The notes under the pieces were generated by a model that saw nothing but the letters and a program-made list of their open reading frames with translations, searched no databases and was not told the origin of the DNA. Position numbers and translations under genes: made by a program. Shown in pieces: positions 1 to 9,411 of a DNA stretch of 64,000 nt. Each line of letters starts with the position of its first letter. Within the stretch, counting starts at the first letter, position 1. Source of the stretch: Nocardia grenadensis NBRC 108939 (GTDB lineage Bacteria > Actinomycetota > Actinomycetes > Mycobacteriales > Mycobacteriaceae); contig NZ_BDCJ01000013.1 in the NCBI RefSeq assembly GCF_001613445.1, positions 186,001-250,000 of the forward strand, read 5' to 3'.

Positions 1-60
1 CGGCTTCGCCCGGTAGCTCAGCGCCCTCCCGGATTTCCGGCCCCCGTATTCAAGATTTCG

Positions 61-142
61 GTCCGCTGACACCGCGGACGCGAGGCCGTTTCCTCGCGCC
101 CTCAGCACGCCTATGCACCACCACACAGGAGCCACCTCATGA
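61..142 (+). promoter_or_regulatory. Leader of the sulfite reductase operon: two adjacent hairpins and a mini-ORF
   Basis: Two perfect stems lie back to back: a 6-bp stem (61-66 with 74-79) and a 7-bp stem (79-85 with 92-98, 6-nt loop). They share base 79, so they compete at that position. A nine-codon ORF, MHHHTGATS, starts at 113 and its TGA (140-142) overlaps the sirA ATG as ATGA. An AGGAG ribosome site sits at 127-131. No U-tract follows, so a classical terminator is not supported. Attenuation or translational coupling is inference only. Polycysteine leader peptides are known upstream of mycobacterial cysteine genes, but this mini-ORF has no cysteine. Confidence 0.35.
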
Positions 143-1872
143 CGTCGAGCGCCGACGCCGATCCCACCGCGAAGCCCGAGGCCGCCGCCCAGCGGCCCAC
201 GCGCGCCCGTACCGGCAAACCGGTGCGCCGCCGCGCCGAGGGCCAGTGGGCGCTCGGTTATCGCGAACCGCTCAATCCGAACGAGCAGTCCAAGAAGGAC
301 GACAACCCGCTCAACGTCCGCACCCGGATCGAGAACATCTACTCGAAGAACGGTTTCGACAGTATCGACAAGGGGGATCTGCGCGGCCGTTTCCGCTGGT
401 GGGGTCTCTACACCCAGCGCGAAGAAGGTTACGACGGCACCTGGACCGGCGACGAGAACATCGACCTGCTCGAGGCGAAGTACTTCATGATGCGGGTGCG
501 CTGCGACGGTGGCGCGCTGAATGTCGCGCAACTGCGCACGCTCGGTGGTATCTCCACCGAGTTCGCCCGCGATACCGCCGACCTGTCCGACCGCGAGAAC
601 GTCCAGTACCACTGGATCGAGATCGAGAACGTGCCCGAGATCTGGAAGCGGCTCGAGGGTGTCGGCCTGCAGACCACCGAGGCCTGCGGCGACTGCCCGC
701 GCGTGGTGCTCGGTTCCCCGCTGGCCGGGGAATCCTTCGACGAGATCCTCGACCCCACGCCCGCGATCGACGAGATCGTGCGCCGCTACATCGGCAAGAA
801 GGAATACTCCAACCTGCCGCGCAAGTTCAAGACCGCCATCTCCGGTCAGCAGGACGTGGTGCACGAGATCAACGACGTCGCGTTCATCGGTGTCGAGCAT
901 CCCGAGTACGGGCCCGGCCTGGACCTGTGGGTCGGTGGCGGACTGTCCACCAACCCGATGCTGGCCCAGCGGGTCGGCGCCTGGGTGCCGCTGGACGAGG
1001 TACCCGAGGTATGGGAAGGGGTCGTCTCCCTCTTCCGTGACTACGGGTACCGCCGGCTGCGCACCAAAGCGCGGCTGAAGTTCCTGATCAAGGACTGGGG
1101 TATCGAGAAGTTCCGCCAGGTACTCGAGGACGAGTACCTGAAGCGCAAGCTCATCGACGGCCCGGCGCCGGAACGGCCCAGCCGCCCCATCGACCATGTC
1201 GGCGTGCAGCGGCTGCGCAACGGGCTCAACGCGGTCGGCTTCTCCCCCATCGCGGGCCGGGTCTCCGGCAGCGTCCTCACCGCGGTCGCCGACGCGGTCG
1301 AGCGCGCCGGGTCGGACCGGATCCGGTTCACGCCGTACCAGAAGATCATCGTGCTCGATATCGCCGACGACAAGGTCGAGCAGCTCATCGCCGAGCTGCA
1401 ACCGCTGGGCTTGCAGGCGCGTCCCTCGGCCTGGCGGCGCAATCTGCTGGCCTGCAGCGGGATCGAGTTCTGCAAACTATCCTTCGTCGAGACACGCAAA
1501 CGCTCCCAGGTGCTGGCGCCGGAGCTGGAGCAGCGGCTGGCCGATATCAACGCCGAACTCGATGTGCCGATCACCATCAATATCAACGGCTGCCCGAACT
1601 CCTGCGGCCGGTCGCAGATCGCCGATATCGGTTTCAAGGGCCAGCTGGTCGACGACGGCGCGGGGAATCAGGTGGAGGGCTTCCAGGTTCACCTGGGTGG
1701 CAGCCTCGGCCTGGACAGTGCCTTCGGCCGCAAACTGCGCCAGCACAAGGTGACCAGCGCCGAACTCGGTGACTACATCGAGCGCGTGGTCCGCAATTTC
1801 GTCAAACACCGCGAAGGCGGGGAACGGTTCGCGCAGTGGGCCGTCCGCGCCGAGGAAGCCGATCTGCGATGA
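139..1872 (+). CDS. sirA: Ferredoxin-dependent assimilatory sulfite reductase (NirA/SirA type)
   Basis: This 577-residue protein reduces sulfite to sulfide using six electrons from ferredoxin, with siroheme and a [4Fe-4S] cluster in the cytosol. Both halves of the sulfite/nitrite reductase fold are present. The cluster/siroheme cysteines appear in two clear motifs, CSGIEFCK (near residue 445) and NGCPNSCGR (near residue 485). The RWWGLYTQR segment (around residue 90) and the ACGDCPR segment (around 180) carry the Tyr and Cys that are cross-linked near the active site of the M. tuberculosis enzyme. The ATG has an AGGAG site upstream. It opens a co-oriented sulfate operon, and its stop overlaps cysH. 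Assignment as sulfite rather than nitrite reductase rests on the cysH/cysDN neighbours. Confidence 0.95.
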   Translation: MTSSADADPTAKPEAAAQRPTRARTGKPVRRRAEGQWALGYREPLNPNEQSKKDDNPLNVRTRIENIYSKNGFDSIDKGDLRGRFRWWGLYTQREEGYDGTWTGDENIDLLEAKYFMMRVRCDGGALNVAQLRTLGGISTEFARDTADLSDRENVQYHWIEIENVPEIWKRLEGVGLQTTEACGDCPRVVLGSPLAGESFDEILDPTPAIDEIVRRYIGKKEYSNLPRKFKTAISGQQDVVHEINDVAFIGVEHPEYGPGLDLWVGGGLSTNPMLAQRVGAWVPLDEVPEVWEGVVSLFRDYGYRRLRTKARLKFLIKDWGIEKFRQVLEDEYLKRKLIDGPAPERPSRPIDHVGVQRLRNGLNAVGFSPIAGRVSGSVLTAVADAVERAGSDRIRFTPYQKIIVLDIADDKVEQLIAELQPLGLQARPSAWRRNLLACSGIEFCKLSFVETRKRSQVLAPELEQRLADINAELDVPITININGCPNSCGRSQIADIGFKGQLVDDGAGNQVEGFQVHLGGSLGLDSAFGRKLRQHKVTSAELGDYIERVVRNFVKHREGGERFAQWAVRAEEADLR

Positions 1873-2633
1873 AACCCGCGAGCGTCGTGACGGGAGAACC
1901 CACTGTGACCACCGAGCAGAAACCGCTGCCCACCAAACTGAGCGCCGATGAACTCCGGGCGCTGGCCGAGCGCGGCGCCGCCGCACTCGGCCCGGATGCC
2001 ACGGCCGACGAGCTGCTGCGCTGGACCGACGAGAACTTCGGCAGCGGCTATATCGTCGCCTCGAATATGCAGGACGGGGTGCTGGTGCAGCTGGCCGCCC
2101 AGGTCCGGCCCAGCGTGGACGTCCTCTTCCTGGACACCGGTTACCACTTCGCCGAGACCATCGGCACCCGCGACGCCGTGGAAGCGGTGTACGGGGTGAA
2201 CGTGGTCAACGCCCGCCCCGAGCAGACGGTCGCCGAGCAGGATGCGCTGCTCGGTAAGGATCTGTTCGCCCGCGACGCCAACGAATGCTGCCGGCTGCGC
2301 AAAGTGGTGCCGCTGCGCAATTCGCTGGCGCCCTACAACGCGTGGGTCACGGGCATCCGCCGGGTGGAGGCGCCCACCCGGGCAGGCGCCCCGCTCATCT
2401 CCTTCGACGAAGGCTTCGGGCTGGTGAAGATCAACCCGATCGCGGCCTGGTCCGACGAGGAGATGCAGGCGTACATCGAAAAGCATTCGATTCTCGTCAA
2501 TCCCCTGGTGGAGGAGGGATATCCGTCCATCGGCTGCGCTCCGTGCACGCGGAAGCCGGAGCCGGGTTCCGATCCGCGAAGCGGCCGCTGGGCCGGCCTC
2601 GCCAAGACTGAATGCGGGTTACACGCCTCATGA
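1869..2633 (+). CDS. cysH: [4Fe-4S] adenylyl-sulfate (APS) reductase
   Basis: This 254-residue thioredoxin-dependent reductase converts APS to sulfite and AMP. The cluster cysteine pair NECCRLRK (near residue 140), the later GCAPCT motif and the C-terminal catalytic ECGLH are all present. This CC...CxxC pattern is the signature of the iron-sulfur APS-reducing branch rather than the PAPS-reducing branch. The start chosen is the ATG that overlaps the sirA stop (ATGA). A GTG at 1905 is a possible alternative. Its own stop overlaps cysD in the same way, so translation of the operon is probably coupled. The APS preference fits the absence of an APS kinase domain in the neighbouring CysN. Confidence 0.95.
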   Translation: MKPASVVTGEPTVTTEQKPLPTKLSADELRALAERGAAALGPDATADELLRWTDENFGSGYIVASNMQDGVLVQLAAQVRPSVDVLFLDTGYHFAETIGTRDAVEAVYGVNVVNARPEQTVAEQDALLGKDLFARDANECCRLRKVVPLRNSLAPYNAWVTGIRRVEAPTRAGAPLISFDEGFGLVKINPIAAWSDEEMQAYIEKHSILVNPLVEEGYPSIGCAPCTRKPEPGSDPRSGRWAGLAKTECGLHAS

Positions 2634-3562
2634 CCGAAGCCATCACCACCGAACGCTCCGTCGGCCTCTCGGATTTCGACACCCTGGCCGCGCTGGAATC
2701 GGAAGCCATCCATATCTTCCGCGAGGTCGCGGGTGAATTCGAACGCCCGGTGATCCTGTTCTCCGGCGGTAAGGACTCCACCGTTCTGCTGCATCTGGCG
2801 TTGAAGGCCTTCTGGCCGGCGCCGCTGCCGTTCGCGCTGCTGCACGTGGACACCGGGCACAACCTGCCCGAGGTGCTCGAGTTCCGCGACCATGTGGTCG
2901 AGAAGTACGGTCTGCGCCTGCACGTGGCGAGCGTGGAGGACTATCTCGCCGACGGCCGGCTCACCGAGCGCCCCGACGGTATCCGCAACCCGCTACAGAC
3001 CGTGCCGCTACTCGACGCCATCACCGAGAACCGTTTCGACGCGGTCTTCGGCGGCGGCCGCCGCGACGAGGAACGGTCCCGCGCCAAGGAGCGGATCTTC
3101 TCGCTGCGCAACGCCTTCGGCCAATGGGATCCCAAGCGCCAGCGGCCCGAGCTGTGGAACCTGTACAACGGCCGGCACGCGCCGGGCGAGCACGTCCGGG
3201 TGTTCCCGCTGTCGAACTGGACCGAACTCGATATCTGGCGCTATATCGCCCGCGAGAACGTGGAACTGGCCACCATCTACTACGCGCACCAGCGACCGGT
3301 GTACCAGCGCGACGGTATGTGGATGACCCCCGGTGTCTGGGGTGGCCCGCGGGACGGCGAAATGCTCGACACCCGTTCGGTGCGGTACCGCACCGTCGGC
3401 GACGGTTCCACCACCGGGGCCATCCTGTCCGACGCCGCCGACAACGAGGCCATCCTGGCCGAGGTCGCCGCCTCCCGGCTGACCGAACGCGGCGCGACCC
3501 GTGGCGACGACCGCGTCTCCGAAGCCGCCATGGAAGACCGCAAACGAGAGGGTTACTTCTGA
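2630..3562 (+). CDS. cysD: Sulfate adenylyltransferase subunit 2 (CysD)
   Basis: This 310-residue subunit carries the ATP-pyrophosphatase activity that forms APS from sulfate and ATP, together with the GTPase CysN. The PP-loop SGGKDSTVLLHL (near residue 45) and the GGRRDEERSRAKER segment are diagnostic of CysD. The start is the ATG in the ATGA overlap with cysH. An ATG at 2612 lies further upstream inside cysH and is less likely. The cysN ATG follows the stop by one base. Confidence 0.95.
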   Translation: MTEAITTERSVGLSDFDTLAALESEAIHIFREVAGEFERPVILFSGGKDSTVLLHLALKAFWPAPLPFALLHVDTGHNLPEVLEFRDHVVEKYGLRLHVASVEDYLADGRLTERPDGIRNPLQTVPLLDAITENRFDAVFGGGRRDEERSRAKERIFSLRNAFGQWDPKRQRPELWNLYNGRHAPGEHVRVFPLSNWTELDIWRYIARENVELATIYYAHQRPVYQRDGMWMTPGVWGGPRDGEMLDTRSVRYRTVGDGSTTGAILSDAADNEAILAEVAASRLTERGATRGDDRVSEAAMEDRKREGYF

Positions 3563-3563
3563 T

Positions 3564-4892
3564 ATGTCCGACCTATTGAGGCTGGCCACCGCCGGTTCTG
3601 TCGACGACGGCAAGTCCACCCTGGTCGGACGCCTGCTCTACGACACCAAATCCGTACTCGCCGACCAGATCGACGCGGTGACCCGGGCATCGGTGGACAA
3701 GGGTCTGTCCACTCCCGACCTGTCGCTGCTGGTGGACGGTCTGCGGGCCGAACGTGAGCAGGGCATCACCATCGACGTCGCCTACCGGTACTTCGCGACC
3801 CCGCGGCGGTCGTTCGTGCTGGCCGACACCCCCGGGCATGTGCAGTACACCCGCAACACGGTGTCCGGGGCGTCGACCGCCCAGCTGGTGATCCTGCTGG
3901 TGGACGCACGTAAGGGCGTGATCGAGCAGACCCGGCGGCACGCGGCGGTGCTGGCGCTGCTGGGTGTGCCCAAGCTGGTGCTGGCGGTGAACAAGATCGA
4001 CCTCATCGGTGGGGACGAGCCCAGCGAACAGGGCCGGCAGGCCGCGGCCGCCAAGGTCTTCGCGGAGATCTCGGCGGAATTCTCGCATCTCACCCGGACG
4101 CTGGGCTGGTCGGACGAGGATGTGCTGGAGATCCCGGTCTCGGCGCTGCACGGCGACAATATCGCCACCCGCTCGGACAAGACCCCGTACTACAGCGGCC
4201 CCTCGCTGATCGAGCATCTCGAATCGGTGCCGGTGGACGCGGACAACTCCGGCGAACACGCGGTGGGGCTGCGTTTCCCCGTGCAGTACGTGATCCGGCC
4301 GCGTACCCCGGAATACCCGGACTACCGCGGTTACGCGGGCCGGATCGCGGCAGGTTCGGTGGCTCCCGGCGACGAGGTTGTGGTACTGCCCTCCGGTATC
4401 CGCACGACCGTCGAACGGATCGACACCCCAGACGGGGAACTGGCCGTCGCGCAGGCCGGCCGCAGTGTGACGCTGGTGCTGACCGACGAGGTCGATATCT
4501 CGCGCGGTGACACCATCGCCTCGCCCGGCGACGCGCCGGAACCCGTCGACACCTTCGACGCCACCGTGTGCTGGCTCGGGGACAAACCGCTGCGTCCCGG
4601 CGCCCGGCTGCTGCTCAAGCACGGCACCCGCACCACGCAGGCGATCGTAGGCGCGCTCACCGAACGTTTCGACGAGCAGCGGCTGGCCGCCGAACCGAAC
4701 CCGGAAACGCTGTCGCTCAACGATATCGGCCGGATCTCGGTACGGGTCGCGGAGGCGATCGCGGCCGACGACTACCGGACCAACCGACACACCGGCAGTT
4801 TCCTGCTCATCGACCCGGCGGGCGGGAACACGCTGGCGGCGGGGCTGGTCGGGGATGCGCTCACCGCGGTCGAGGTCGGAACCGAGGCCTGA
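3564..4892 (+). CDS. cysN: Sulfate adenylyltransferase subunit 1, GTPase (CysN)
   Basis: This 442-residue translation-factor-like GTPase drives APS synthesis by CysD. The G1 loop VDDGKST (near residue 12), the G3 motif DTPGH and the G4 motif NKID are intact. The protein ends after the EF-Tu-like beta-barrel domains, with no C-terminal APS kinase (CysC) extension such as the mycobacterial CysNC fusion carries. The start chosen is the first ATG after the cysD stop; a longer in-frame extension runs back into cysD and is not credible. Its stop overlaps the next gene as TGATG. Confidence 0.95.
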   Translation: MSDLLRLATAGSVDDGKSTLVGRLLYDTKSVLADQIDAVTRASVDKGLSTPDLSLLVDGLRAEREQGITIDVAYRYFATPRRSFVLADTPGHVQYTRNTVSGASTAQLVILLVDARKGVIEQTRRHAAVLALLGVPKLVLAVNKIDLIGGDEPSEQGRQAAAAKVFAEISAEFSHLTRTLGWSDEDVLEIPVSALHGDNIATRSDKTPYYSGPSLIEHLESVPVDADNSGEHAVGLRFPVQYVIRPRTPEYPDYRGYAGRIAAGSVAPGDEVVVLPSGIRTTVERIDTPDGELAVAQAGRSVTLVLTDEVDISRGDTIASPGDAPEPVDTFDATVCWLGDKPLRPGARLLLKHGTRTTQAIVGALTERFDEQRLAAEPNPETLSLNDIGRISVRVAEAIAADDYRTNRHTGSFLLIDPAGGNTLAAGLVGDALTAVEVGTEA

Positions 4893-5641
4893 TGTCGGGC
4901 GGTCCCACGCTGGTAGCGGTGGCACACGGCAGCCGGGATCCCCGGTCCGCCGCCACCGTGACCGCGCTCCTGGACCGGGTGCGGGCCGCGCGTCCCGGGA
5001 CTCCGGCCCACCTCGCCTTCCTCGATCTGAACGCTCCCCCGGTCGGACAGGTGCTGGACTCGGTCGCGGCCACGGGTGAAACCGCCGCGGTGGTCGTCCC
5101 ACTACTGCTGGGCAGCGCCTTCCACGCCCGCGTCGACCTGCCCGCGCTGATGGCCGGTGCCGCCGCCCGCAACCCGCGGTTGCGGCTCACCCAAGCCGAC
5201 GTGTTCGGCGCCGACCCGCGCCTGATCGGGGTGTTGCGGGAGCGGGTGCGGGCGGTACGCGACCGGCACGGCTGGGAGGAACCACCCGCGCGGCTCGGTA
5301 TCGCCCTGGCCGCCGTCGGCTCGTCCGCGGCGGCGGCGAACCGCCGGACCGCTGGACTGGCCCGCCGATTCGCGGCCCGGACCGGCCATCCCACCGAAAT
5401 ATGCTTCGCCACCGCGGAGCCCACACTCGCGCAGGCGACAGCACGACTCCGGGCCCGGGGCGCCGACCGCGTGCTCGTCGCTCCGTGGTTCCTGGCGCCC
5501 GGCCGGCTCACCGACCGGCTACGCGGCCAGGATCCGCTGCTACCGCATGCCGAGGTTCTCGGTCCGGACCCGGTGCTCGCCGAGATCGTCTGGGACCGCT
5601 ACGACGCCGCGCTCGCTCGCGCACTGCCGCTGTCCGCCTGA
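4892..5641 (+). CDS. Sirohydrochlorin ferrochelatase-like protein (CbiX/SirB family)
   Basis: This 249-residue protein belongs to the class II chelatase family, which inserts Fe2+ or Co2+ into sirohydrochlorin. The N-terminal AHGSRDPRSA motif carries the metal-site histidine, and a second half repeats the fold from about residue 130. At the end of a sulfite reductase operon, the natural role is making siroheme for SirA. A M. tuberculosis homologue occupies the same place beside cysH. The ATG overlaps the cysN stop. Cobalt versus iron specificity cannot be read from the sequence. Confidence 0.85.
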   Translation: MSGGPTLVAVAHGSRDPRSAATVTALLDRVRAARPGTPAHLAFLDLNAPPVGQVLDSVAATGETAAVVVPLLLGSAFHARVDLPALMAGAAARNPRLRLTQADVFGADPRLIGVLRERVRAVRDRHGWEEPPARLGIALAAVGSSAAAANRRTAGLARRFAARTGHPTEICFATAEPTLAQATARLRARGADRVLVAPWFLAPGRLTDRLRGQDPLLPHAEVLGPDPVLAEIVWDRYDAALARALPLSA

Positions 5642-5841
5642 GGGCACCCGCCTACCGCTCCGGCCCGGCACACCGCCGCCGAGAGCGCCGCCGGCGGCCG
5701 CCACGCTCACTGCGGACGAAGCGAATCCGTCACCGTCACCGACCGGGTCGGCCACCACCTGCCGAGGCACACGACCGCTTCCGTCCGAGACGGCGTACCG
5801 CCGAAACCTGTGTCACATCGGGGCCAGGCCCGAGTGCGGAT

Positions 5842-6666
5842 TCAGAACCAGCGCTCCAGCACCGCGGCCACACCGTCGGCCGCGACATCGTCGGTGACCT
5901 CGTCCACCAGGCCGTGCAGTTCGACCGGCGCGTTCGCCATCGCCACCGAATGCCCGGCCCAGGCGAACATCTCGCGGTCGTTGAAACCGTCACCGATGGC
6001 CAGGGTGGCCGGACGCGGGATATCGAGCAGGCGGCGCAGATGTTCCAGCGCCCACCCTTTGGATATCCCGTGCCGGGAAATGGTGAGCCAAGGGCCGAAT
6101 TCGCCGTAGACCCAGCTGACCTCCGGTATTGCCAGCCCCTCCAGCAGCCGGTGCATTTCCTCCGGTGCGCCCCCGGGCCACCAGCAGTTGAGGCGCGGCG
6201 TGGGTTCGCTGCCCAGGGTGCGGTCGTCGACCACCACGTAGTCGCCGCCGGCATAGTACTCACCGGGGCTCATTCCGGTGGCCCAGAATCCCTCACCTAC
6301 CCGTTCGGCGGTGAAGATCATGTCCGGGAACAGCCTGCGCAGCGCGGTGACCGCGGGCGCGGGGTCGAAATGGTGCACCGACACCGGGAGGGCCTGCTCG
6401 ATATCGATGTGGACGGCGCCGTTGGAACAGATGGCGTGCCCCTGGACGAGGCCGAGTTCGTCGAGCACCGGGCGGGTCGAGATCACCGTCCGTCCGGTGC
6501 TCACCACGACGTGCGTGCCGGAGCCGACCGCTGCGCGCACGGCGGCGGCCACCCGGGCGCTCACCCGGGCGCCGGTTTGCAGCAGTGTCCCGTCCACATC
6601 GAGCGCGATCAGCCGCGGTGGGCCCCCGTCAGTGTCCACCTGATCGATTGTGCCGTGCCCGGACAT
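5842..6666 (-). CDS. HAD-superfamily (Cof-type) phosphatase
   Basis: A 274-residue HAD hydrolase with a large cap domain. The nucleophile motif LDVDGTLL lies near residue 20, and the C-terminal metal motif GDGFND is present, as in Cof-type sugar- and nucleotide-phosphate phosphatases. The ATG at 6666 is used; a GTG at 6639 just upstream of VDTDGG would also fit. It lies 55 bp downstream of the Hsp70-like gene on the same strand, so the two may be co-transcribed. The substrate cannot be predicted. Confidence 0.85.
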   Translation of the reverse strand: MSGHGTIDQVDTDGGPPRLIALDVDGTLLQTGARVSARVAAAVRAAVGSGTHVVVSTGRTVISTRPVLDELGLVQGHAICSNGAVHIDIEQALPVSVHHFDPAPAVTALRRLFPDMIFTAERVGEGFWATGMSPGEYYAGGDYVVVDDRTLGSEPTPRLNCWWPGGAPEEMHRLLEGLAIPEVSWVYGEFGPWLTISRHGISKGWALEHLRRLLDIPRPATLAIGDGFNDREMFAWAGHSVAMANAPVELHGLVDEVTDDVAADGVAAVLERWF

Positions 6667-6721
6667 CGGCCGGCACCGGGTTTTCCGGAACGGCCCGGCC
6701 GGTCGGTCGTGTCCCGGCGTT

Positions 6722-8812
6722 TCAGCGGTGCGATCCGCCCCGCGAGGACCCACCGCGGGAGTTTCCGCCGCGGGCGGACCCACCGTCGCCGCCCGAGGAG
6801 TTCGACCCCTTGGACTTCGACCCGCCGCTGGGCGAACCACCGGCGGAATCCGAACCGGCGGAAGCCGAACCTCCGCCGCCCCATCCCGAATGCCCGCCGA
6901 AACCGTGCGAGCCGGCGAACCCGCCGGACTCATCGGACCCACCGGAGGCGGAGGAATCGGACCCTCCGGAGTGACCGGGGGAGGTTCCGCCGCGATCGGC
7001 ACCGGCCCCGGCGCCCCCACCGTCCGTGCCGCCGAAGCCGCCCGGGGACCCCGAACCGTATCCACCGTCACCGCTGGCACCCGAGCCCGCCCCGGGACCA
7101 CCGCCGCTGTCGTCACCGGCCCCGGCGCCGCCCGGACCGTACCCACCGCCGGCGCCCGGACCGTACCCGCCGCCGGCGCCGAGGCCACCGCCGCTGTTGT
7201 CACCCGAACCGTAGCCACCCGGAACGGGCCGGCCACCACCCGGCAGACCCTCGGGCCGGCTGCCACCGGCGGAGTCGTCTCCGGAGCCCGGTATCTCGAT
7301 ACCGGGCGACCACCCGCCGGCGCCGCCGGATTCGTCCCCACCGTCGGCCGGACCGCCGCTATCCTCGTCGTCCACCGCCGGTGGATCGCTCGGTTCGGGA
7401 GCCGTCGGTCCGTCGTCACCGGGCGCGGGCCGATCCGGGCCGGCTCCGAGGCGCGGTGGGATCAGAACACCACCGTGGCCCGCGGGCGGATGGCCGAATC
7501 GCGCGGGATCGTCGTGCCGCGACCGGGTTCCGGGGTGTTCGTCCTCCCGGGTGTGGTGTGTGCCGGCCCCGGCGTCCGCGGGCGCTTCGGGAGCCGGCCC
7601 GGCCGGAGCGGGTGCGCGGCCGGGCATCGGTGGCCCGAACGGTCGGGTCAGCGCGGCCGGCGTGATCACCGCGGGAGCGCGCAGCGGTGCGTAGGACACC
7701 GTCCAGCCGGTGTCCGACCGTTCCACCCGGGCCTCACCGTGGATCTCGAACTGCACCGCCCCCGGGCTCTGCAGCGGAACCCGGTCCTGGTCGAAATGTT
7801 CGGTATCCGCCGGACCGCTACCGAGGATGGTGGCCGCGGACATGGCGACCGCCGAGAAGAGGGCGGCGCCGGAGAAGATCGGTGGATGTTTCATTCCGCG
7901 CGAGGCCGCCGGTGCCACACTCTCCGCGGCCATCGCCGCGGCGCCGAGTGCGACGCACTGCCCGGAATCGGCGGCAACGGTCACCGGCAGACCCAGTTCG
8001 GCCAGGGTTTCGGCCACCTGCGGGGGTCGCGCGGCGCCGCCGACCACCAGTACCCGATCGATATCGGAGAGCGCGACACCGGCCGATCGCACCGCGGACC
8101 GGACCACCTCGAGGGAATCCCGCACGTGTTCACGCCGCAGTCCCTCCGGGTTCACGAAGGACATGAGCGATACGGCTCCGGTATCGGGTTCGGCCGGGCC
8201 GATGGCCCGATCGCCGGCACAGCGCGCGATCATCGCGCCCAGGGGCCGGGCGCCGAATTCGTAGGAGCGGACCGCATTTCCGACCACCGGGTGATCGGGC
8301 CAGTCCGGCCCGGTCCGCACCACGGCGACATCGAGGCTGTTTCCGCCCAGGTCGTAGACGAGCACGAATCCGGTGTCCAACGGCCCGTGTTCGGTATCGA
8401 GCCAGTGCGCTGCGGCCACCGGTTCCGGAACCAGCTCGACGTGACCGACCCCGGCGAGATCCAGGCTCTGCCGCAGCAGACCGAGTTGTTTGCGGGTGTA
8501 TCCGGCCGGGTGGGTGGCAACCACTCCGGCCGCCGGTCCGGCGGCCACCAGCCCCTGGACCACCGAGGCGAAGATGGTGGCCGGTGACCAGATCCGCCCG
8601 TCCACGTACACCGATTCCGGATTCCGGCCCAAATCGGCGAATTCGTTGACCGCCGTGGAGAACCGGGTGATCCCCCCGAGTCTCGCGGTGCCCCCGCTGT
8701 CGAATCCGACAGCGGTTCGTCGGGTGCGGACCACCGGCCGCGCGTCCTGTCCCCCGACCCACGCCGACACCACGTTCACCGTACCGATGCTGATACCCAG
8801 CCCAGAAGTCAT
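6722..8812 (-). CDS. Membrane-anchored Hsp70-like ATPase with Gly/Ser/Pro-rich tail
   Basis: This 696-residue protein begins with an actin/Hsp70-type ATPase fold: phosphate-1 GISIGTVNVV (residues 5-14), phosphate-2 VYDLGGNSLDVAVV (near 152) and adenosine motif VLVVGGAARPP (near 254). One hydrophobic segment at about 312-332 should span the membrane. There is no canonical Hsp70 substrate-binding domain. From about residue 390 to the end the sequence is almost entirely glycine, serine, proline and aspartate. Similar proteins are found in Nocardia and mycobacteria; their function is not established. ATG 8812 was preferred to a TTG five codons upstream because the ATPase strand follows immediately. 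Confidence 0.75.
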   Translation of the reverse strand: MTSGLGISIGTVNVVSAWVGGQDARPVVRTRRTAVGFDSGGTARLGGITRFSTAVNEFADLGRNPESVYVDGRIWSPATIFASVVQGLVAAGPAAGVVATHPAGYTRKQLGLLRQSLDLAGVGHVELVPEPVAAAHWLDTEHGPLDTGFVLVYDLGGNSLDVAVVRTGPDWPDHPVVGNAVRSYEFGARPLGAMIARCAGDRAIGPAEPDTGAVSLMSFVNPEGLRREHVRDSLEVVRSAVRSAGVALSDIDRVLVVGGAARPPQVAETLAELGLPVTVAADSGQCVALGAAAMAAESVAPAASRGMKHPPIFSGAALFSAVAMSAATILGSGPADTEHFDQDRVPLQSPGAVQFEIHGEARVERSDTGWTVSYAPLRAPAVITPAALTRPFGPPMPGRAPAPAGPAPEAPADAGAGTHHTREDEHPGTRSRHDDPARFGHPPAGHGGVLIPPRLGAGPDRPAPGDDGPTAPEPSDPPAVDDEDSGGPADGGDESGGAGGWSPGIEIPGSGDDSAGGSRPEGLPGGGRPVPGGYGSGDNSGGGLGAGGGYGPGAGGGYGPGGAGAGDDSGGGPGAGSGASGDGGYGSGSPGGFGGTDGGGAGAGADRGGTSPGHSGGSDSSASGGSDESGGFAGSHGFGGHSGWGGGGSASAGSDSAGGSPSGGSKSKGSNSSGGDGGSARGGNSRGGSSRGGSHR

Positions 8813-9411
8813 CTGCCATCCCGTCAACGCACCGTGACCACGTCCTCGAAAGAGCCATGGGCGCGGTCGTCTTCCAAACAGCGACCACAGGTTAGCTGGA
8901 ACTCCGGCCGAACACCGAATAATCGAGAAGTAAATCCGAAGTTACAGAGAAGCTTTCCCGCCGCGAGGCAGGGGCACCGACCGGGCGGAGTAGCGTCCGC
9001 AGCCCGAAAAGTTGCTTCTGATCAGCTCATATATGGGGCTATAGCGAGGTTTTCGATGTTCGTCCGACCCGCCGGATTCGTAAACCCCGGTGACACCGCG
9101 TTGACCGAAGACCGGCCCTACTCGCCGGTAACGGATCGGTAGCCGTACCCGAGTAAGCATTGTCCTGCCGGAATGCCCTCGGCGCCGATACTCTTCGGTC
9201 AGCGCACCACACGCCGGGCCATGGATGCCTTCAGACTCCGAATTCGTTGTGCCGGAAATTGTTTCGAGCCCTCCGAACCTGCGGATACGAGAACGTCGGA
9301 GTCCGGCGGCACCCTTTCTGATCTCGTGGAATCGGTCATGCTGGACAGTCTCGACCAGTGTTTGCTGCACGCTCTGCAGATTCCGGCCCGGCACGTCGAC
9401 CCCCCGAGTTC
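8813..9411. other. Intergenic stretch with lower local GC and no credible gene
   Basis: Codon patterns in all six frames look unconstrained. The part from about 8885 to 9330 is visibly richer in A and T than its surroundings. It includes the upstream region of the Hsp70-like gene. I see no RNA gene or complete ORF here; remnants of decayed or acquired DNA are possible. Confidence 0.4.

Noticed and set aside
8..80. A tRNA-like 5' sequence (GCCCGGTAGCTCAG)
   Set aside because: The stretch lacks a D-loop GG, an anticodon arm and a GTTCGAATC T-arm in the expected positions.
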